From the NCBI RefSeq assembly GCF_000092245.1, contig NC_014166.1:1302001-1366000 (forward strand): a DNA stretch of 64,000 nt. Direction: 5' to 3'. The notes under the pieces are model-generated. The model saw only the letters and a program-made list of their open reading frames with translations, was not told the DNA's origin and did not search any database. The number at the start of each line of letters is the position of its first letter. Position 1 is the stretch's first letter. The stretch is from Arcobacter nitrofigilis DSM 7299 (GTDB lineage: Bacteria; Campylobacterota; Campylobacteria; Campylobacterales; Arcobacteraceae). Position numbers and translations under genes: made by a program. Shown here one piece after another: positions 52,616-61,572 of this stretch.

Positions 52616-53335
52616 ATGAAAAAGCTTTTTATTATTAAAGCTGGTATTACATTTGCTGATACAAAAAAAGAGAATAAAGATTTTGATACTTGGGTTATTG
52701 AAAAATTAGATAATTCCAATTTAGATATTGAAGTTATACATATACAAGAGAAAATCTATTTTCCAAATATAGATGAGGTTGCTGGAGTTATAATAACAGG
52801 TTCCCATTCTATGGTAACAGATGAAGAACATTGGAGTGTTGCAATTGAAAAATGGATTCCAACTTTAATACAAAATGATATTCCTTTATTGGGGATATGT
52901 TATGGGCATCAACTTTTAGGGAAAAGTTTAGGTGGGGTAAGTGGTTATCATAAAGCTGGAATAGAGATAGGTACTGTAGAGATAAACTTATGTGATGAAG
53001 TCAAAAATGATAAACTTTTTAAAGATATGCCTACAACTTTTATGGCACATACTATTCATTCCCAATCCGTATTAGAACTTCCTAGTGGTAGTGTTTTATT
53101 GGCATATAACAAACATGATAAAAATCATGCCTTTAGAGTAGGAAAAAATGCTTGGGGTGTGCAATTTCATCCTGAATATAATGAAACTATCATGAAATCA
53201 TATATTAAAGAAGTAGGAAAAACAAAAGATATCAATACAGATATTTTAATAGAAAAAATAAAAAAGACTCCATATGCAAATCTAGTTTTAAAGAGATTTG
53301 GTGAGATAGTTGAAGAAGAGGTTAAAGATGACTAA
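52616..53335 (+). CDS. Class I glutamine amidotransferase-like protein inside the hyp operon
   Basis: A 239-aa type-1 GATase domain (GMP-synthase-like family): nucleophile Cys in 'LLGICYGHQLLGKSLGG', 'VIITGSHSMV' for the oxyanion region, and the His-Glu pair in 'WGVQFHPEYNE'. The catalytic triad therefore looks complete. It starts on the base after the hypD stop and overlaps hypE by 8 nt, so it is translated with them. Stand-alone GATases of this type are often annotated as general amidotransferases. Its role in hydrogenase maturation is unknown; supplying ammonia or hydrolysing a glutamyl compound is conceivable. Confidence 0.82.
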   Translation: MKKLFIIKAGITFADTKKENKDFDTWVIEKLDNSNLDIEVIHIQEKIYFPNIDEVAGVIITGSHSMVTDEEHWSVAIEKWIPTLIQNDIPLLGICYGHQLLGKSLGGVSGYHKAGIEIGTVEINLCDEVKNDKLFKDMPTTFMAHTIHSQSVLELPSGSVLLAYNKHDKNHAFRVGKNAWGVQFHPEYNETIMKSYIKEVGKTKDINTDILIEKIKKTPYANLVLKRFGEIVEEEVKDD

Positions 53336-54326
53336 AACAATAACACTAGCACATGGTAATGGTGGGCAAGAGAATAATGAGCTTATTACGGAAGTTTTTT
53401 ATAAGGCTTTTAAAAATGATATTCTAAGTAAGAGTGAAGATGCTGCTGTTATTCAAGATGGGACTTTGGCTTTTTCTACTGATTCATTTACGGTTAGTCC
53501 CATAGAATTTCCAGGGGCCAATATTGGTAAACTTGCTATTTGTGGCACTTGTAATGACTTAGCTATGATGGGTGCAAAGCCTAAGTATCTTACTTGTTCT
53601 GTTATTCTTGAAGAAGGTTTTGATGTTGAGACTTTGAATAGAATAGTAAGTAGTATGAAAAAAGAGCTTGAAGTAAATGGTGCTATTGTTGTAAGTGGAG
53701 ATACAAAAGTTGTGCCAAAGGGTAGTGTTGATAAGATTTTTATAAATACAACTGGTATTGGAGAGATAGAGCAAAAAGGTATTTCTTCTAATAGTATAGA
53801 AGACGAAGATATAATTATAGTATCTAATTCTATTGGAAAGCATGGAGCAACTATATTTGCTGCTAGAGAAGGAATTGATTTTTCTACTAGTTTAGAATCA
53901 GATTGTGCCTCACTTTGGCCTGTTGTTAAAAAACTAATAGACTCAGGTATTAAAATAAGAGCGCTAAGAGATGCAACAAGAGGTGGTGTTAGTGCTGTAT
54001 TAAATGAATGGGCAAAACAATCAGATATTTGTATAGAAATAGAAGAAGAAAAAATACCAATATGTGATGAGGTAAGTGGAATTTGTGAAATGTTAGGTTT
54101 TGAAGCTTTAAGTTTGGCAAATGAGGGTACTTTTGTAATGGCTATTTCAAAAGATCAAGTTGATAGAGCTTTAGAAGTTTTAAAATCATGTGAGACTTCA
54201 AAGGAAGCAGCTGTAATTGGAAAAGTTACTTCTAGACATAAACATAAAGTAGTTTTAAATACAGCTTGGGGAACACAAAGATTTATTGATTTGCCAACGG
54301 GTGAATTGTTACCAAGAATCTGTTAA
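53328..54326 (+). CDS. hypE: Carbamoyl dehydratase HypE
   Basis: A 332-aa HypE of the PurM/AIR-synthase fold: 'LAHGNGGQENNELI' near the start, 'AAVIQDGTLAFSTDSF', 'GTCNDLAMMGAKPKYL' and 'LRDATRGGVSAVLNEWA'. The C-terminus ends in the required 'PRIC', whose Cys receives the carbamoyl group from HypF and is converted to thiocyanate. The ATG at 53328 overlaps the GATase stop; an upstream ATG at 53310 would add six residues not typical of the family. Confidence 0.95.
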   Translation: MTKTITLAHGNGGQENNELITEVFYKAFKNDILSKSEDAAVIQDGTLAFSTDSFTVSPIEFPGANIGKLAICGTCNDLAMMGAKPKYLTCSVILEEGFDVETLNRIVSSMKKELEVNGAIVVSGDTKVVPKGSVDKIFINTTGIGEIEQKGISSNSIEDEDIIIVSNSIGKHGATIFAAREGIDFSTSLESDCASLWPVVKKLIDSGIKIRALRDATRGGVSAVLNEWAKQSDICIEIEEEKIPICDEVSGICEMLGFEALSLANEGTFVMAISKDQVDRALEVLKSCETSKEAAVIGKVTSRHKHKVVLNTAWGTQRFIDLPTGELLPRIC

Positions 54327-54446
54327 GTACAACTCGTTGTACTCTTTAGGGTTTGCTTCTTTAAAAGGAATTTATTTCCTTTGTTAAAAGAAGTTAAAAA
54401 ATATATAGGTCCCTTTTTAAATGGGACATTTAAAAAGGATTAAAAA
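54327..54446 (+). promoter_or_regulatory. hypE-hypA intergenic with stacked hairpins that may hide the hypA ribosome binding site
   Basis: This 120-nt gap has several stems: GTACAAC-TC-GTTGTAC (54327-54342); an extended hairpin around AAAGGAA / TTCCTTT (54364-54382, flanked by CTTCTTT / AAAGAAG); and a perfect 11-bp stem CCTTTTTAAAT / ATTTAAAAAGG (54412-54422 with 54428-54438) that buries the hypA AAAAAGGA site. The rival stem GTCCC / GGGAC (54409-54413 with 54423-54427) shares bases with it. Two mutually exclusive folds could switch hypA translation. Seen by eye; not energy-modelled. Confidence 0.5.
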
Positions 54447-54788
54447 TTGCATGAATATTCAATTGTTCAATCACTTTTAGAAAGTTGTGAAGAACATGCT
54501 AAGGCTAATAATGCTACAAAAGTTACTAAAGTAGTAGTAAAAATAGGCATTCTAAGTGGAGTTGAACCTGATTTACTTCAAACTGCATTTGATACATTTA
54601 AAGAAAAAACAATATGTGATGAATGTGAATTTATTATAAACAAACAAAAAATAGTCATAGAATGTCAAGATTGCAAAGAAGAATCAACTTTAAAGAAAAA
54701 TGAATTTACTTGTCCTAAATGCGATTCTTCTAATATACGAATATTAGATGGAGAAGATATGTATTTGATGTCTCTTGAAATGAATTAA
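54447..54788 (+). CDS. hypA: Hydrogenase nickel chaperone HypA
   Basis: A 113-aa HypA. The N-terminus Met-His-Glu ('MHEYSIVQSLLE') is required for nickel binding, so translation must start at the TTG at 54447, preceded by AAAAAGGAT at 54432-54440. The zinc domain has Cys pairs 'CQDC' (about 73-76) and 'CPKC' (about 89-92). It delivers nickel with HypB. It is the last gene of the hyp operon and is separated from hypE by a structured 120-nt leader-like gap. Confidence 0.95.
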   Translation: MHEYSIVQSLLESCEEHAKANNATKVTKVVVKIGILSGVEPDLLQTAFDTFKEKTICDECEFIINKQKIVIECQDCKEESTLKKNEFTCPKCDSSNIRILDGEDMYLMSLEMN

Positions 54789-54845
54789 CTTAAAAATTAA
54801 AATTAATTATTACCAATGAATAAAAATTAAAAATTAAAAGAATAA

Positions 54846-54871
54846 TATAATAAACTAACCTTAGGCTAAGG
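54846..54871 (+). promoter_or_regulatory. Promoter-like region of the diguanylate cyclase gene
   Basis: TATAAT at 54846-54851 is followed by an inverted repeat CCTTAG-G-CTAAGG (54859-54871) just before the ATG at 54879, overlapping the probable Shine-Dalgarno AAGGGAT. This could be an operator or an RNA hairpin. Confidence 0.35.
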
Positions 54872-54878
54872 GATATTA

Positions 54879-56774
54879 ATGAAAAAGACAACATTAAAAG
54901 AGATAATATATAAAAATTATCTTAAGACAACTTTATCATCTATATTTTTTATTGAGTTAGTATTATTGATTTTATATTTTTATGCCAATAATAATATTTT
55001 AGAAAAAAGTAAAAAATTAGTTTTGAAAGATGTGAGACAAAGTGTTAATGAAAGAGTTATGTTTATTAAAAAAGATATTAATAACTCTTTTAAAGATATA
55101 GAGACTAATTTAAAATACTTACAAAATGAACAACAAAACTTTTTTAAAGAAATTAATTATATAAAAAATGATAGTAATGTTGAATTTAAATATACCCCAA
55201 GTGGTGCTTATTATAAAGCTATTGATAATGGAGGTTCTTCAGTTTTAGTTAAAAAAACAGCAAATCTTACAGATAAGTTAAAAACTGAACTAAATAAAAC
55301 TGAATTATTAGATAATAATTTAAAAACAAGTGTTGAAAATAATGACTTAGTAGTAGCTGCATATTATAATTCAGGACAGAACTATTCAAGATATTACCCT
55401 TTTATTAAAAATGTGTGGAGTGTTATTCCAAATGACTCAAATATAGTAGATTATACTTTTTATTATAGTGCTGACTTAAAACATAATCCCCAAAAAAAAG
55501 TTGTTTGGACAGATGTCTATTTAGATCCAGCAGGATTAGGTTGGATGATAAGTGCAATTGTTCCTATTTATAAAGGCAATACCTTAGAAGGTGTAACTGG
55601 ATTTGATGTAACTATTAATAAAATTATAAAGAATTTTCTTGATTTTAAAATTCCATATAATGGTTCAACTTTTTTAATTGATAAAGACTTGAATATTATT
55701 GCAATGGAAAAAAATATAAAAGAAGAATTCAAAATAGAAAATTTCAATGAATATAAATATTCAAAGAATGAAAAAATATCACATACAATTTTTAGAAAAA
55801 GAAAGGATTCTTTATTTTTTAAAAATAAGGAGTTACACAGTATTTTAGAAAATATTATTGCTGGTAAAAATAAAAAATATGAATTTAAAAATGGTGGAGA
55901 AAAATATTTTATTTTCTCAAGTAGTGTTGATAAACTACCTTGGTATACAATTACATTAGTAAAAGAATCTAATGTATTAAAAGGTGTAGAAAACTTAAAA
56001 GAAGAATATATTCATTTAGGTATTTTGATTATTATTTTTATTATTGTATTTTATTTTATATTTTTTATATTTTTGTATAAAAGAGCAAATGATTTTGTTT
56101 TATTAATAAATACTCCAATACTAAAAATAATTAATATGACAAAAATACTTGGAAGTAAAAAAAATGAAATATCTTTGAAAGATTGTGGAATTATCGAAAT
56201 TGATAAATTAAGTGAAAATTTTAATAATCTTGCAAAAGAGTTAGATATAAGAACAAAAGAGTTGATAAATGCAGAAGCTAGTAGGGCTTTCCATGAAAAA
56301 CTATCAAATACAGATGCTTTGACAAAAGTTTACAATAGAAGATTCCTAGAAGATTTTTCAAAAAAATATTTTGAAATAATTAAAAGAGAAAAAACTACTT
56401 TGTCTATTTTAATAGTTGATATTGATGATTTTAAAACTATAAATGATAATTATGGACATGAAGCAGGGGATGAAGTATTGTTAAAACTAGTAGAACTTAT
56501 GCAAAATAAAATTAGAGAAAATGATTTTATTGTAAGACTTGGGGGAGATGAGTTTTTAGTTCTTTTACCAAATTCCAATATAAAAGGAGCAAAAATAGTA
56601 GCAGAAAAACTTTTAAAATCTATCTGTGAAGCTAAGAATAATTACAAACGATTTACAGTAAGTATTGGTAGTGCTGAATTTAATTTAGAAGATAAAGATA
56701 TTAATTGTTTAATAAGAAGAGCAGATGAAGAACTTTATAAAGCTAAAAAAGCAGGTAAAAATCAATTATCTTAA
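54879..56774 (+). CDS. Membrane diguanylate cyclase with Cache sensor domain
   Basis: A 631-aa protein: transmembrane helix at about 15-38, a periplasmic dCache-type sensor domain (to about 380; 'VWTDVYLDPAGLGWMISAIVPIYK' and 'GVTGFDVTI' are typical), a second helix ('LGILIIIFIIVFYFIFFIFLY'), a linker, then GGDEF ('DIDDFKTINDNYGHEAGDEV', 'RLGGDEFLVLLP'). The active-site GGDEF is intact and an inhibitory RxxD site ('RENDF') precedes it by five residues. It should make c-di-GMP in response to an extracellular ligand, unknown. Confidence 0.92.
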   Translation: MKKTTLKEIIYKNYLKTTLSSIFFIELVLLILYFYANNNILEKSKKLVLKDVRQSVNERVMFIKKDINNSFKDIETNLKYLQNEQQNFFKEINYIKNDSNVEFKYTPSGAYYKAIDNGGSSVLVKKTANLTDKLKTELNKTELLDNNLKTSVENNDLVVAAYYNSGQNYSRYYPFIKNVWSVIPNDSNIVDYTFYYSADLKHNPQKKVVWTDVYLDPAGLGWMISAIVPIYKGNTLEGVTGFDVTINKIIKNFLDFKIPYNGSTFLIDKDLNIIAMEKNIKEEFKIENFNEYKYSKNEKISHTIFRKRKDSLFFKNKELHSILENIIAGKNKKYEFKNGGEKYFIFSSSVDKLPWYTITLVKESNVLKGVENLKEEYIHLGILIIIFIIVFYFIFFIFLYKRANDFVLLINTPILKIINMTKILGSKKNEISLKDCGIIEIDKLSENFNNLAKELDIRTKELINAEASRAFHEKLSNTDALTKVYNRRFLEDFSKKYFEIIKREKTTLSILIVDIDDFKTINDNYGHEAGDEVLLKLVELMQNKIRENDFIVRLGGDEFLVLLPNSNIKGAKIVAEKLLKSICEAKNNYKRFTVSIGSAEFNLEDKDINCLIRRADEELYKAKKAGKNQLS

Positions 56775-56807
56775 AATTTTTAATGTTATATATTTATATC
56801 TTTAAAC

Positions 56808-56813
56808 TATAAT
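56808..56813 (+). promoter_or_regulatory. -10 box upstream of livJ
   Basis: TATAAT 38 bp before the ATG of the branched-chain amino-acid binding protein, in a T/A-rich setting with GGGAGAG as Shine-Dalgarno. Confidence 0.45.
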
Positions 56814-56850
56814 ATAGTATAGTTATCAATTAAAAAAATGGGAGAGTAAT

Positions 56851-57978
56851 ATGAATATATCGAAAAAAATTTTAGGTCTTAGTGTTGCTACACTTTTATC
56901 TTGTAGTTCACTTTTAAGTGCTAAAGAGATTAAGATTGGAGCAGTAATGCCTATGTCTGGACCTCTTGCAGCTTATGGTCAAGTTACAGATCTTGGTGTT
57001 AAATTGGCACATAAATTACAACCTAAGTTAAAAAATGGCGATACTATAAAAATAGTATTATTAGATAACAAAGGTGATAAAGTAGAAACTGCAAATGCTA
57101 CGACAAGATTAATTTCATCTGATAAAGTTGTTGCTATTTTAGGTGCTTTAACTTCTTCTAATACTGCACAAACAATTGCTATTGCTGATAAGAAAGAAAT
57201 CCCTGTAATTGCAGCAGTTGCAACTGGTGATAAATTAACTGCAAAAAGAGAATTCGCAAATAGAGTATGTTTTTCAAATGCTTTTCAAGGTGAAGTTGTT
57301 GCAAACTATGCAATATCAAAAGGATATAAAACTGCTGTTGTAGTTGTAGATCAAGCACAAGTTTATTCTTTAGGTTTAGCAAAAGCTTTTCAAAAGAAAT
57401 TTAAATCAAAAGGTGGAAAAATTCTTAAAAAAATCAAAATTACTTCAGGTGACAAAGATTTTAAAGCTGTAGTTTCACAAATCAAACAAATAAACCCAGA
57501 CTTTATGTTCTTACCTCTATACCATCCAGAAGCTTCTATGATTGCTAGACAATCTAAACAATTAGGATTAGATAAACCAATGTTTAGTGGTGATGGTGTT
57601 GCAAATCAAACATTTATTGATTTAGGTGGAAATGCTGTAGAAGGTTATATGTTTACAGACTTCTTTGATTATTCAAATCCTCCTTCAAAAACTTCAGCAG
57701 ATTTTGTAGCTTTTCATACAAAAGAAACTGGTGAAAAAGAGATGAATTCATTTACTGCTTTAGGAGCTGATACTTATAATGTATTAATTGCTGCTATGAA
57801 TAGATGTGAAGATCCTACAAATTCTATTTGTATTAATAAAGAGATTAAAAAAACAACTAACTTTGATGGTGTATCTGGAAAAATTACAATTGATAAAGAT
57901 GGTAATGCAACAAGATCAGCAGTTATCAAAGAGATTAAAAATGGTAAAGCTGTATTCAAAGCAATTGTAAATCCATAA
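56851..57978 (+). CDS. livJ: Branched-chain amino-acid-type ABC transporter binding protein
   Basis: A 375-aa periplasmic protein with signal peptide ('KKILGLSVATLLSCSSLLSA') and the LivJ fold: 'EIKIGAVMPMSGPLAAYGQ', 'GALTSSNTAQTIAIADKKEIPVI', 'YHPEASMIARQSKQLG' and the C-terminal 'TNFDGVSGKITIDKDGNA'. It binds Leu/Ile/Val or related amino acids and feeds the LivHMGF complex encoded downstream. A terminator (58001-58030) separates it from livH, which usually gives more binding protein than membrane components. Confidence 0.9.
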   Translation: MNISKKILGLSVATLLSCSSLLSAKEIKIGAVMPMSGPLAAYGQVTDLGVKLAHKLQPKLKNGDTIKIVLLDNKGDKVETANATTRLISSDKVVAILGALTSSNTAQTIAIADKKEIPVIAAVATGDKLTAKREFANRVCFSNAFQGEVVANYAISKGYKTAVVVVDQAQVYSLGLAKAFQKKFKSKGGKILKKIKITSGDKDFKAVVSQIKQINPDFMFLPLYHPEASMIARQSKQLGLDKPMFSGDGVANQTFIDLGGNAVEGYMFTDFFDYSNPPSKTSADFVAFHTKETGEKEMNSFTALGADTYNVLIAAMNRCEDPTNSICINKEIKKTTNFDGVSGKITIDKDGNATRSAVIKEIKNGKAVFKAIVNP

Positions 57979-58000
57979 TTAATTAAAAGAATTAAATAAA

Positions 58001-58030
58001 AAAGTTTAGTCTTAGGGCTAAACTTTTTTT
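58001..58030 (+). terminator. Terminator between livJ and livH
   Basis: Stem AAAGTTTAG / CTAAACTTT with an 8-nt loop, followed by a T run. It probably lets only part of the transcripts enter livHMGF. Confidence 0.8.
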
Positions 58031-58101
58031 GTAATAGTAAAATTAATTTGTGTTATTTTTATTATTGCAAAATGAAGTATTAATATGAATTGGGAGATTT
58101 A

Positions 58102-58998
58102 ATGGATATATTAACGTTTATGCAACAGATGGTAAACGGTTTTAGTTTGGGTAGTATGTATGCCCTTATTGCGATTGGTTATACGATGGTTTATGGTGTG
58201 CTAAGATTAATAAATTTTGCACATGGTGATATTATGATGGTTGGTGCATTTTTAGCTTATACTTTTATGGCAGTATTTAATTTGCCTTTTCCTCTTACTG
58301 TTTTATTGGCAGTTACTCTATCAGCTGCACTTGGTATGTTAATGGATAAAATTGCTTACAAACCATTAAGAGAAGCTCCAAAAATATCTTTACTTATTAC
58401 TGCTATTGGGATATCTTTCTTTTTGGAAAATGCCTTTACTGTATTTGTAGGTGGAGTTCCAAGAGCTTTTCCTGTTCCTTCTTACATGGAACAAATATTC
58501 ACTGTAGCTAATGTTACTTTTTCAGTTTCATCTATTACTGTTCCTCTTGTAACTTTGATTTTACTTTTAGGAATTTTATATGTTTTATATAAAACAAAAT
58601 ACGGGATGGCAATTAGAGCTTTATCTTTTGATATAAAAACAGTAAATTTGATGGGTATTGATGCAAATATGATCATATCATTAGTATTTGCTTTAGGTTC
58701 TGCCCTAGCCGCTGTTGGTGGAATATTTTGGGCTGTAAATTATCCTTCTGTTGAACCTATGATGGGAGTTTTAGTTGGATTAAAAGCTTTTGCTGCTGCT
58801 GTTGTTGGTGGTATTGGTTCTGTTACTGGTGCTGTTTTAGGTGGTTTTATTATTGGATTTACAGAAGTTGTAGTAATTGCATTTTTTCCAGAAATGGGTG
58901 GATATAAAGATGCTTTTGCTTTTGTATTTCTAATACTAGTATTATTATTTAAACCTACTGGTATTATGGGTGAAGATTTAGAAAAGAGTAGGTTTTAA
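58102..58998 (+). CDS. livH: Branched-chain amino-acid ABC transporter permease LivH
   Basis: A 298-aa inner-membrane permease with eight or so helices and the LivH signature: 'FSLGSMYALIAIGYTMVYGVLRLINFAHGDIMM' opening region, the coupling segment 'MAIRALSFDIKTVNLMGID' and 'AAAVVGGIGSVTGAVLGG'. The ATG at 58102 is preceded by GGGAGA; an upstream TTG (58090) is not needed. It is followed 2 bp later by livM. Confidence 0.93.
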   Translation: MDILTFMQQMVNGFSLGSMYALIAIGYTMVYGVLRLINFAHGDIMMVGAFLAYTFMAVFNLPFPLTVLLAVTLSAALGMLMDKIAYKPLREAPKISLLITAIGISFFLENAFTVFVGGVPRAFPVPSYMEQIFTVANVTFSVSSITVPLVTLILLLGILYVLYKTKYGMAIRALSFDIKTVNLMGIDANMIISLVFALGSALAAVGGIFWAVNYPSVEPMMGVLVGLKAFAAAVVGGIGSVTGAVLGGFIIGFTEVVVIAFFPEMGGYKDAFAFVFLILVLLFKPTGIMGEDLEKSRF

Positions 58999-59000
58999 TT

Positions 59001-60041
59001 ATGATAAATGATTCAATTTTTACAAAACAAAGAATAATTAACCTAGGTATTATTATTACTGCTATTTGGTTTACTTGGTTTGCTCAACAAGTTTTTGATG
59101 AATATACAGTAAGAATTATAAATAATGTTGCAATTTTTATTATTCTTGCAGTTTCATATAATCTTATTAATGGTGTTACAGGTCAGTTTTCTTTAGAACC
59201 AAATGGGTTTGTTGCAATTGGTGCTTATGTTACTGCTATCTTATTAGTTGATAAAGAGGGTATGTTATACCAATATGATATTTCAGATCCATATCCTTGG
59301 GTTTTAGCACTACAGACTAATTTTTTCTGGGCTTTAATTTTATCAGGTATTATTTCAGCACTTTTAGCCCTTTCTTTATCTTTTCCAGTATTTAGAGTAA
59401 GAGGTGATTATTTAGCAATTGTTACTCTTGGATTTGGTTTTATTATTAGAATTTTAGCTATTAACTCACCAGAAATCACAAATGGTTCTTTAGGTATAAA
59501 TGATATTCCTCAATTTTCAAATTTGTATTGGACAGGAGGAGTTGCAATATTTGCAGTTCTAGCAATCTTAAATATTATATACTCTAAATATGGGCGAGCA
59601 ATGAAAGCCGTTCGAGATGATGAAGATGCAGCAAGTGCTATGGGTATTAATACTTTTAAAGTAAAAACATTGGCTTTTACTACATCAGCATTTTTTGAAG
59701 GTGTTGGAGGTGGATTATTAGCCGCACTTTTAACATCAATAAGTCCAGACTTATTTACATTCTTCTTTACTTTCCAATTATTAATTATTATTGTAATAGG
59801 TGGACTTGGAAGTACTACAGGAGCAATTATTGGTACAGTTATGGTTATGGCTGGATTAGAATGGATGAGATTCTTAGATGAACCAATTAATTTTATGGGA
59901 ATACATACAGATGCATTACCTGGAATGAGAATGGTTGTATTTGCTTTAATTTTAATAGTAGTAATGCTTTTTGCAAGAGAAGGGTTAATGGGAAAAAAAG
60001 AGTTAAAAGATTTATTTAAAAAGAAAAAGGCAAACAAATGA
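59001..60041 (+). CDS. livM: Branched-chain amino-acid ABC transporter permease LivM
   Basis: A 346-aa permease with the LivM pattern 'YNLINGVTGQFSLEPNGFVAIGAY' (usually 'GYAGLVSLGHAAFFGIGAY'), 'VFRVRGDYLAIVTLGFGFIIRI', the coupling loop 'GRAMKAVRDDEDAASAMGI' and 'VIGGLGSTTGAIIGT'. It overlaps livG by 4 nt. Confidence 0.93.
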   Translation: MINDSIFTKQRIINLGIIITAIWFTWFAQQVFDEYTVRIINNVAIFIILAVSYNLINGVTGQFSLEPNGFVAIGAYVTAILLVDKEGMLYQYDISDPYPWVLALQTNFFWALILSGIISALLALSLSFPVFRVRGDYLAIVTLGFGFIIRILAINSPEITNGSLGINDIPQFSNLYWTGGVAIFAVLAILNIIYSKYGRAMKAVRDDEDAASAMGINTFKVKTLAFTTSAFFEGVGGGLLAALLTSISPDLFTFFFTFQLLIIIVIGGLGSTTGAIIGTVMVMAGLEWMRFLDEPINFMGIHTDALPGMRMVVFALILIVVMLFAREGLMGKKELKDLFKKKKANK

Positions 60042-60805
60042 TTTTAGAGGTTTGCAACGTAACTAAAAACTTTGGTGGAGTAACTGCTATAAAAGATACT
60101 TCATTTCAAGTAAAAGCAAAAGAGATTTATGGTCTTATTGGTCCAAATGGTGCTGGTAAAACTACAATGTTTAATATTATTACAGGAAATTATGAGCCAA
60201 CACATGGAGATATAAAGTTTCATGGTCAAAAAATCAATGGAATAAAACCTTATAAAATAGTTCATAGAGGAATAGCAAGAACTTTCCAAAATATAAGACT
60301 TTTTAATTCAATGACAGTTTTAGATAATGTACTTATTGGATTTGATTATCAAGCTTCATATTCATATTTTGAAACAATTTTTAGATTACCAAGATTTTTT
60401 AAAGAAGAAAAAAGAGTAAAACAAAGAGCTTTTGAGATAATGGAAGTGTTAGGAATTGCCCAGTATGCAGATGAATTGGCAACTTCACTTTCATATGGGA
60501 GTCAGAGAAAAGTTGAGATTGCAAGAGCATTAGCAGCAAATCCCCAATTACTTTTATTGGATGAACCAGCAGCAGGTATGAACCCACAAGAAACACATGA
60601 ATTAGCTGAATTATTCTTTAAAATAAGAGACCAATTTGATATAACTATTTTGCTTATAGAACATGATATGAAATTTGTAAATCACTTATGTGATAGGGTT
60701 ATGGTATTAGATTATGGTAAAACTATATTTGAGGGGAAAATAGAAGATGCAATCAAAGATGAAGAAGTAATTAAGGCTTATTTAGGAGATTTCAAACATG
60801 CTTAA
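60038..60805 (+). CDS. livG: Branched-chain amino-acid ABC transporter ATPase LivG
   Basis: A 255-aa ATPase: Walker A 'GPNGAGKTT', Q-loop 'ARTFQNIRLF', the LivG helix region, signature 'LSYGSQRKVEIARAL', Walker B 'LLLLDEPAAGMNP' and H-loop 'LLIEHDMKFV'. The LivG-type C-terminal 'IKDEEVIKAYLGDF' is present. It overlaps livM by 4 nt and livF by 8 nt. Confidence 0.95.
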   Translation: MILEVCNVTKNFGGVTAIKDTSFQVKAKEIYGLIGPNGAGKTTMFNIITGNYEPTHGDIKFHGQKINGIKPYKIVHRGIARTFQNIRLFNSMTVLDNVLIGFDYQASYSYFETIFRLPRFFKEEKRVKQRAFEIMEVLGIAQYADELATSLSYGSQRKVEIARALAANPQLLLLDEPAAGMNPQETHELAELFFKIRDQFDITILLIEHDMKFVNHLCDRVMVLDYGKTIFEGKIEDAIKDEEVIKAYLGDFKHA

Positions 60806-61496
60806 AGTAAAAAACTTAGAAGTCTTTTATGGTCTTATAAAGGGTGTAAAAGGTATTGATTTTGAAGTTAAAGAGGGAAAAATTGTCTCTTTAATTGGCT
60901 CAAATGGAGCAGGTAAAACTTCAACTTTACAATCAATTGTTAATGATGTGAAAAAAACTGGAAGTATTTTTTTTAATGATTTAAATATTTCAAAACTTCC
61001 AACACATAAAATAATTCAAAAAGGAATTTCTTTAGTTCCAGAAGGGCGAAGGGTATTCCAAAATCTTACTATTGAAGAAAATATGAGAATGGGGTCTTTT
61101 AATCAAAGTGAAGAATTTTATGAAGAGCATCAAGAAAAGATGTTTAAGTTATTTCCACGATTAATTGATAAGAAGGGTCAATTAGGTGGAACTATGAGTG
61201 GAGGAGAACAACAAATGCTAGCAATTGCTAGAGCTTTGATGAGTTCACCTAAACTTCTTATGTTAGATGAACCATCATTAGGTCTTGCTCCAAAGATTAT
61301 TGGAGAACTTTTTGAGACAATTATTAAGTTAAAAGAAGATGGGATTACAATATTATTAGTAGAACAAAATGCCTATGCAGCTTTAGAAATTTCTGATTAT
61401 AGTTATGTTCTAGAAAATGGGCAAGTTGCTTTAGAAGGTATTGGTAGTGAACTTCTAAAATCAAATGATATTAAAGCAAAATATTTAGGTGCTTAA
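60798..61496 (+). CDS. livF: Branched-chain amino-acid ABC transporter ATPase LivF
   Basis: A 232-aa ATPase with Walker A 'GSNGAGKTS', 'LVPEGRRVFQNLTIEENMRMG' typical of LivF, signature 'MSGGEQQMLAIARALM', Walker B 'LLMLDEPSLGLAP' and H-loop 'LLVEQNAYAALEI'. It is the last gene of the livHMGF set and overlaps livG by 8 nt. Confidence 0.95.
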   Translation: MLKVKNLEVFYGLIKGVKGIDFEVKEGKIVSLIGSNGAGKTSTLQSIVNDVKKTGSIFFNDLNISKLPTHKIIQKGISLVPEGRRVFQNLTIEENMRMGSFNQSEEFYEEHQEKMFKLFPRLIDKKGQLGGTMSGGEQQMLAIARALMSSPKLLMLDEPSLGLAPKIIGELFETIIKLKEDGITILLVEQNAYAALEISDYSYVLENGQVALEGIGSELLKSNDIKAKYLGA

Positions 61497-61572
61497 AATA
61501 TTTTTACTGTTTACCGTTGATTAATAGTTAAATAGTAAAGTGCATTATATAAAAAATCGGGGAAGATAATAT

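Noticed and set aside
54451-54453. ATG at 54451 as hypA start
   Set aside because: It is out of frame with hypA. The essential Met-His N-terminus requires the TTG at 54447.
59510-60037. Long open frame (175 codons) opposite livM
   Set aside because: It is antisense to a conserved permease and its Pro/Thr/Ile-rich translation looks like the mirror of hydrophobic codons.
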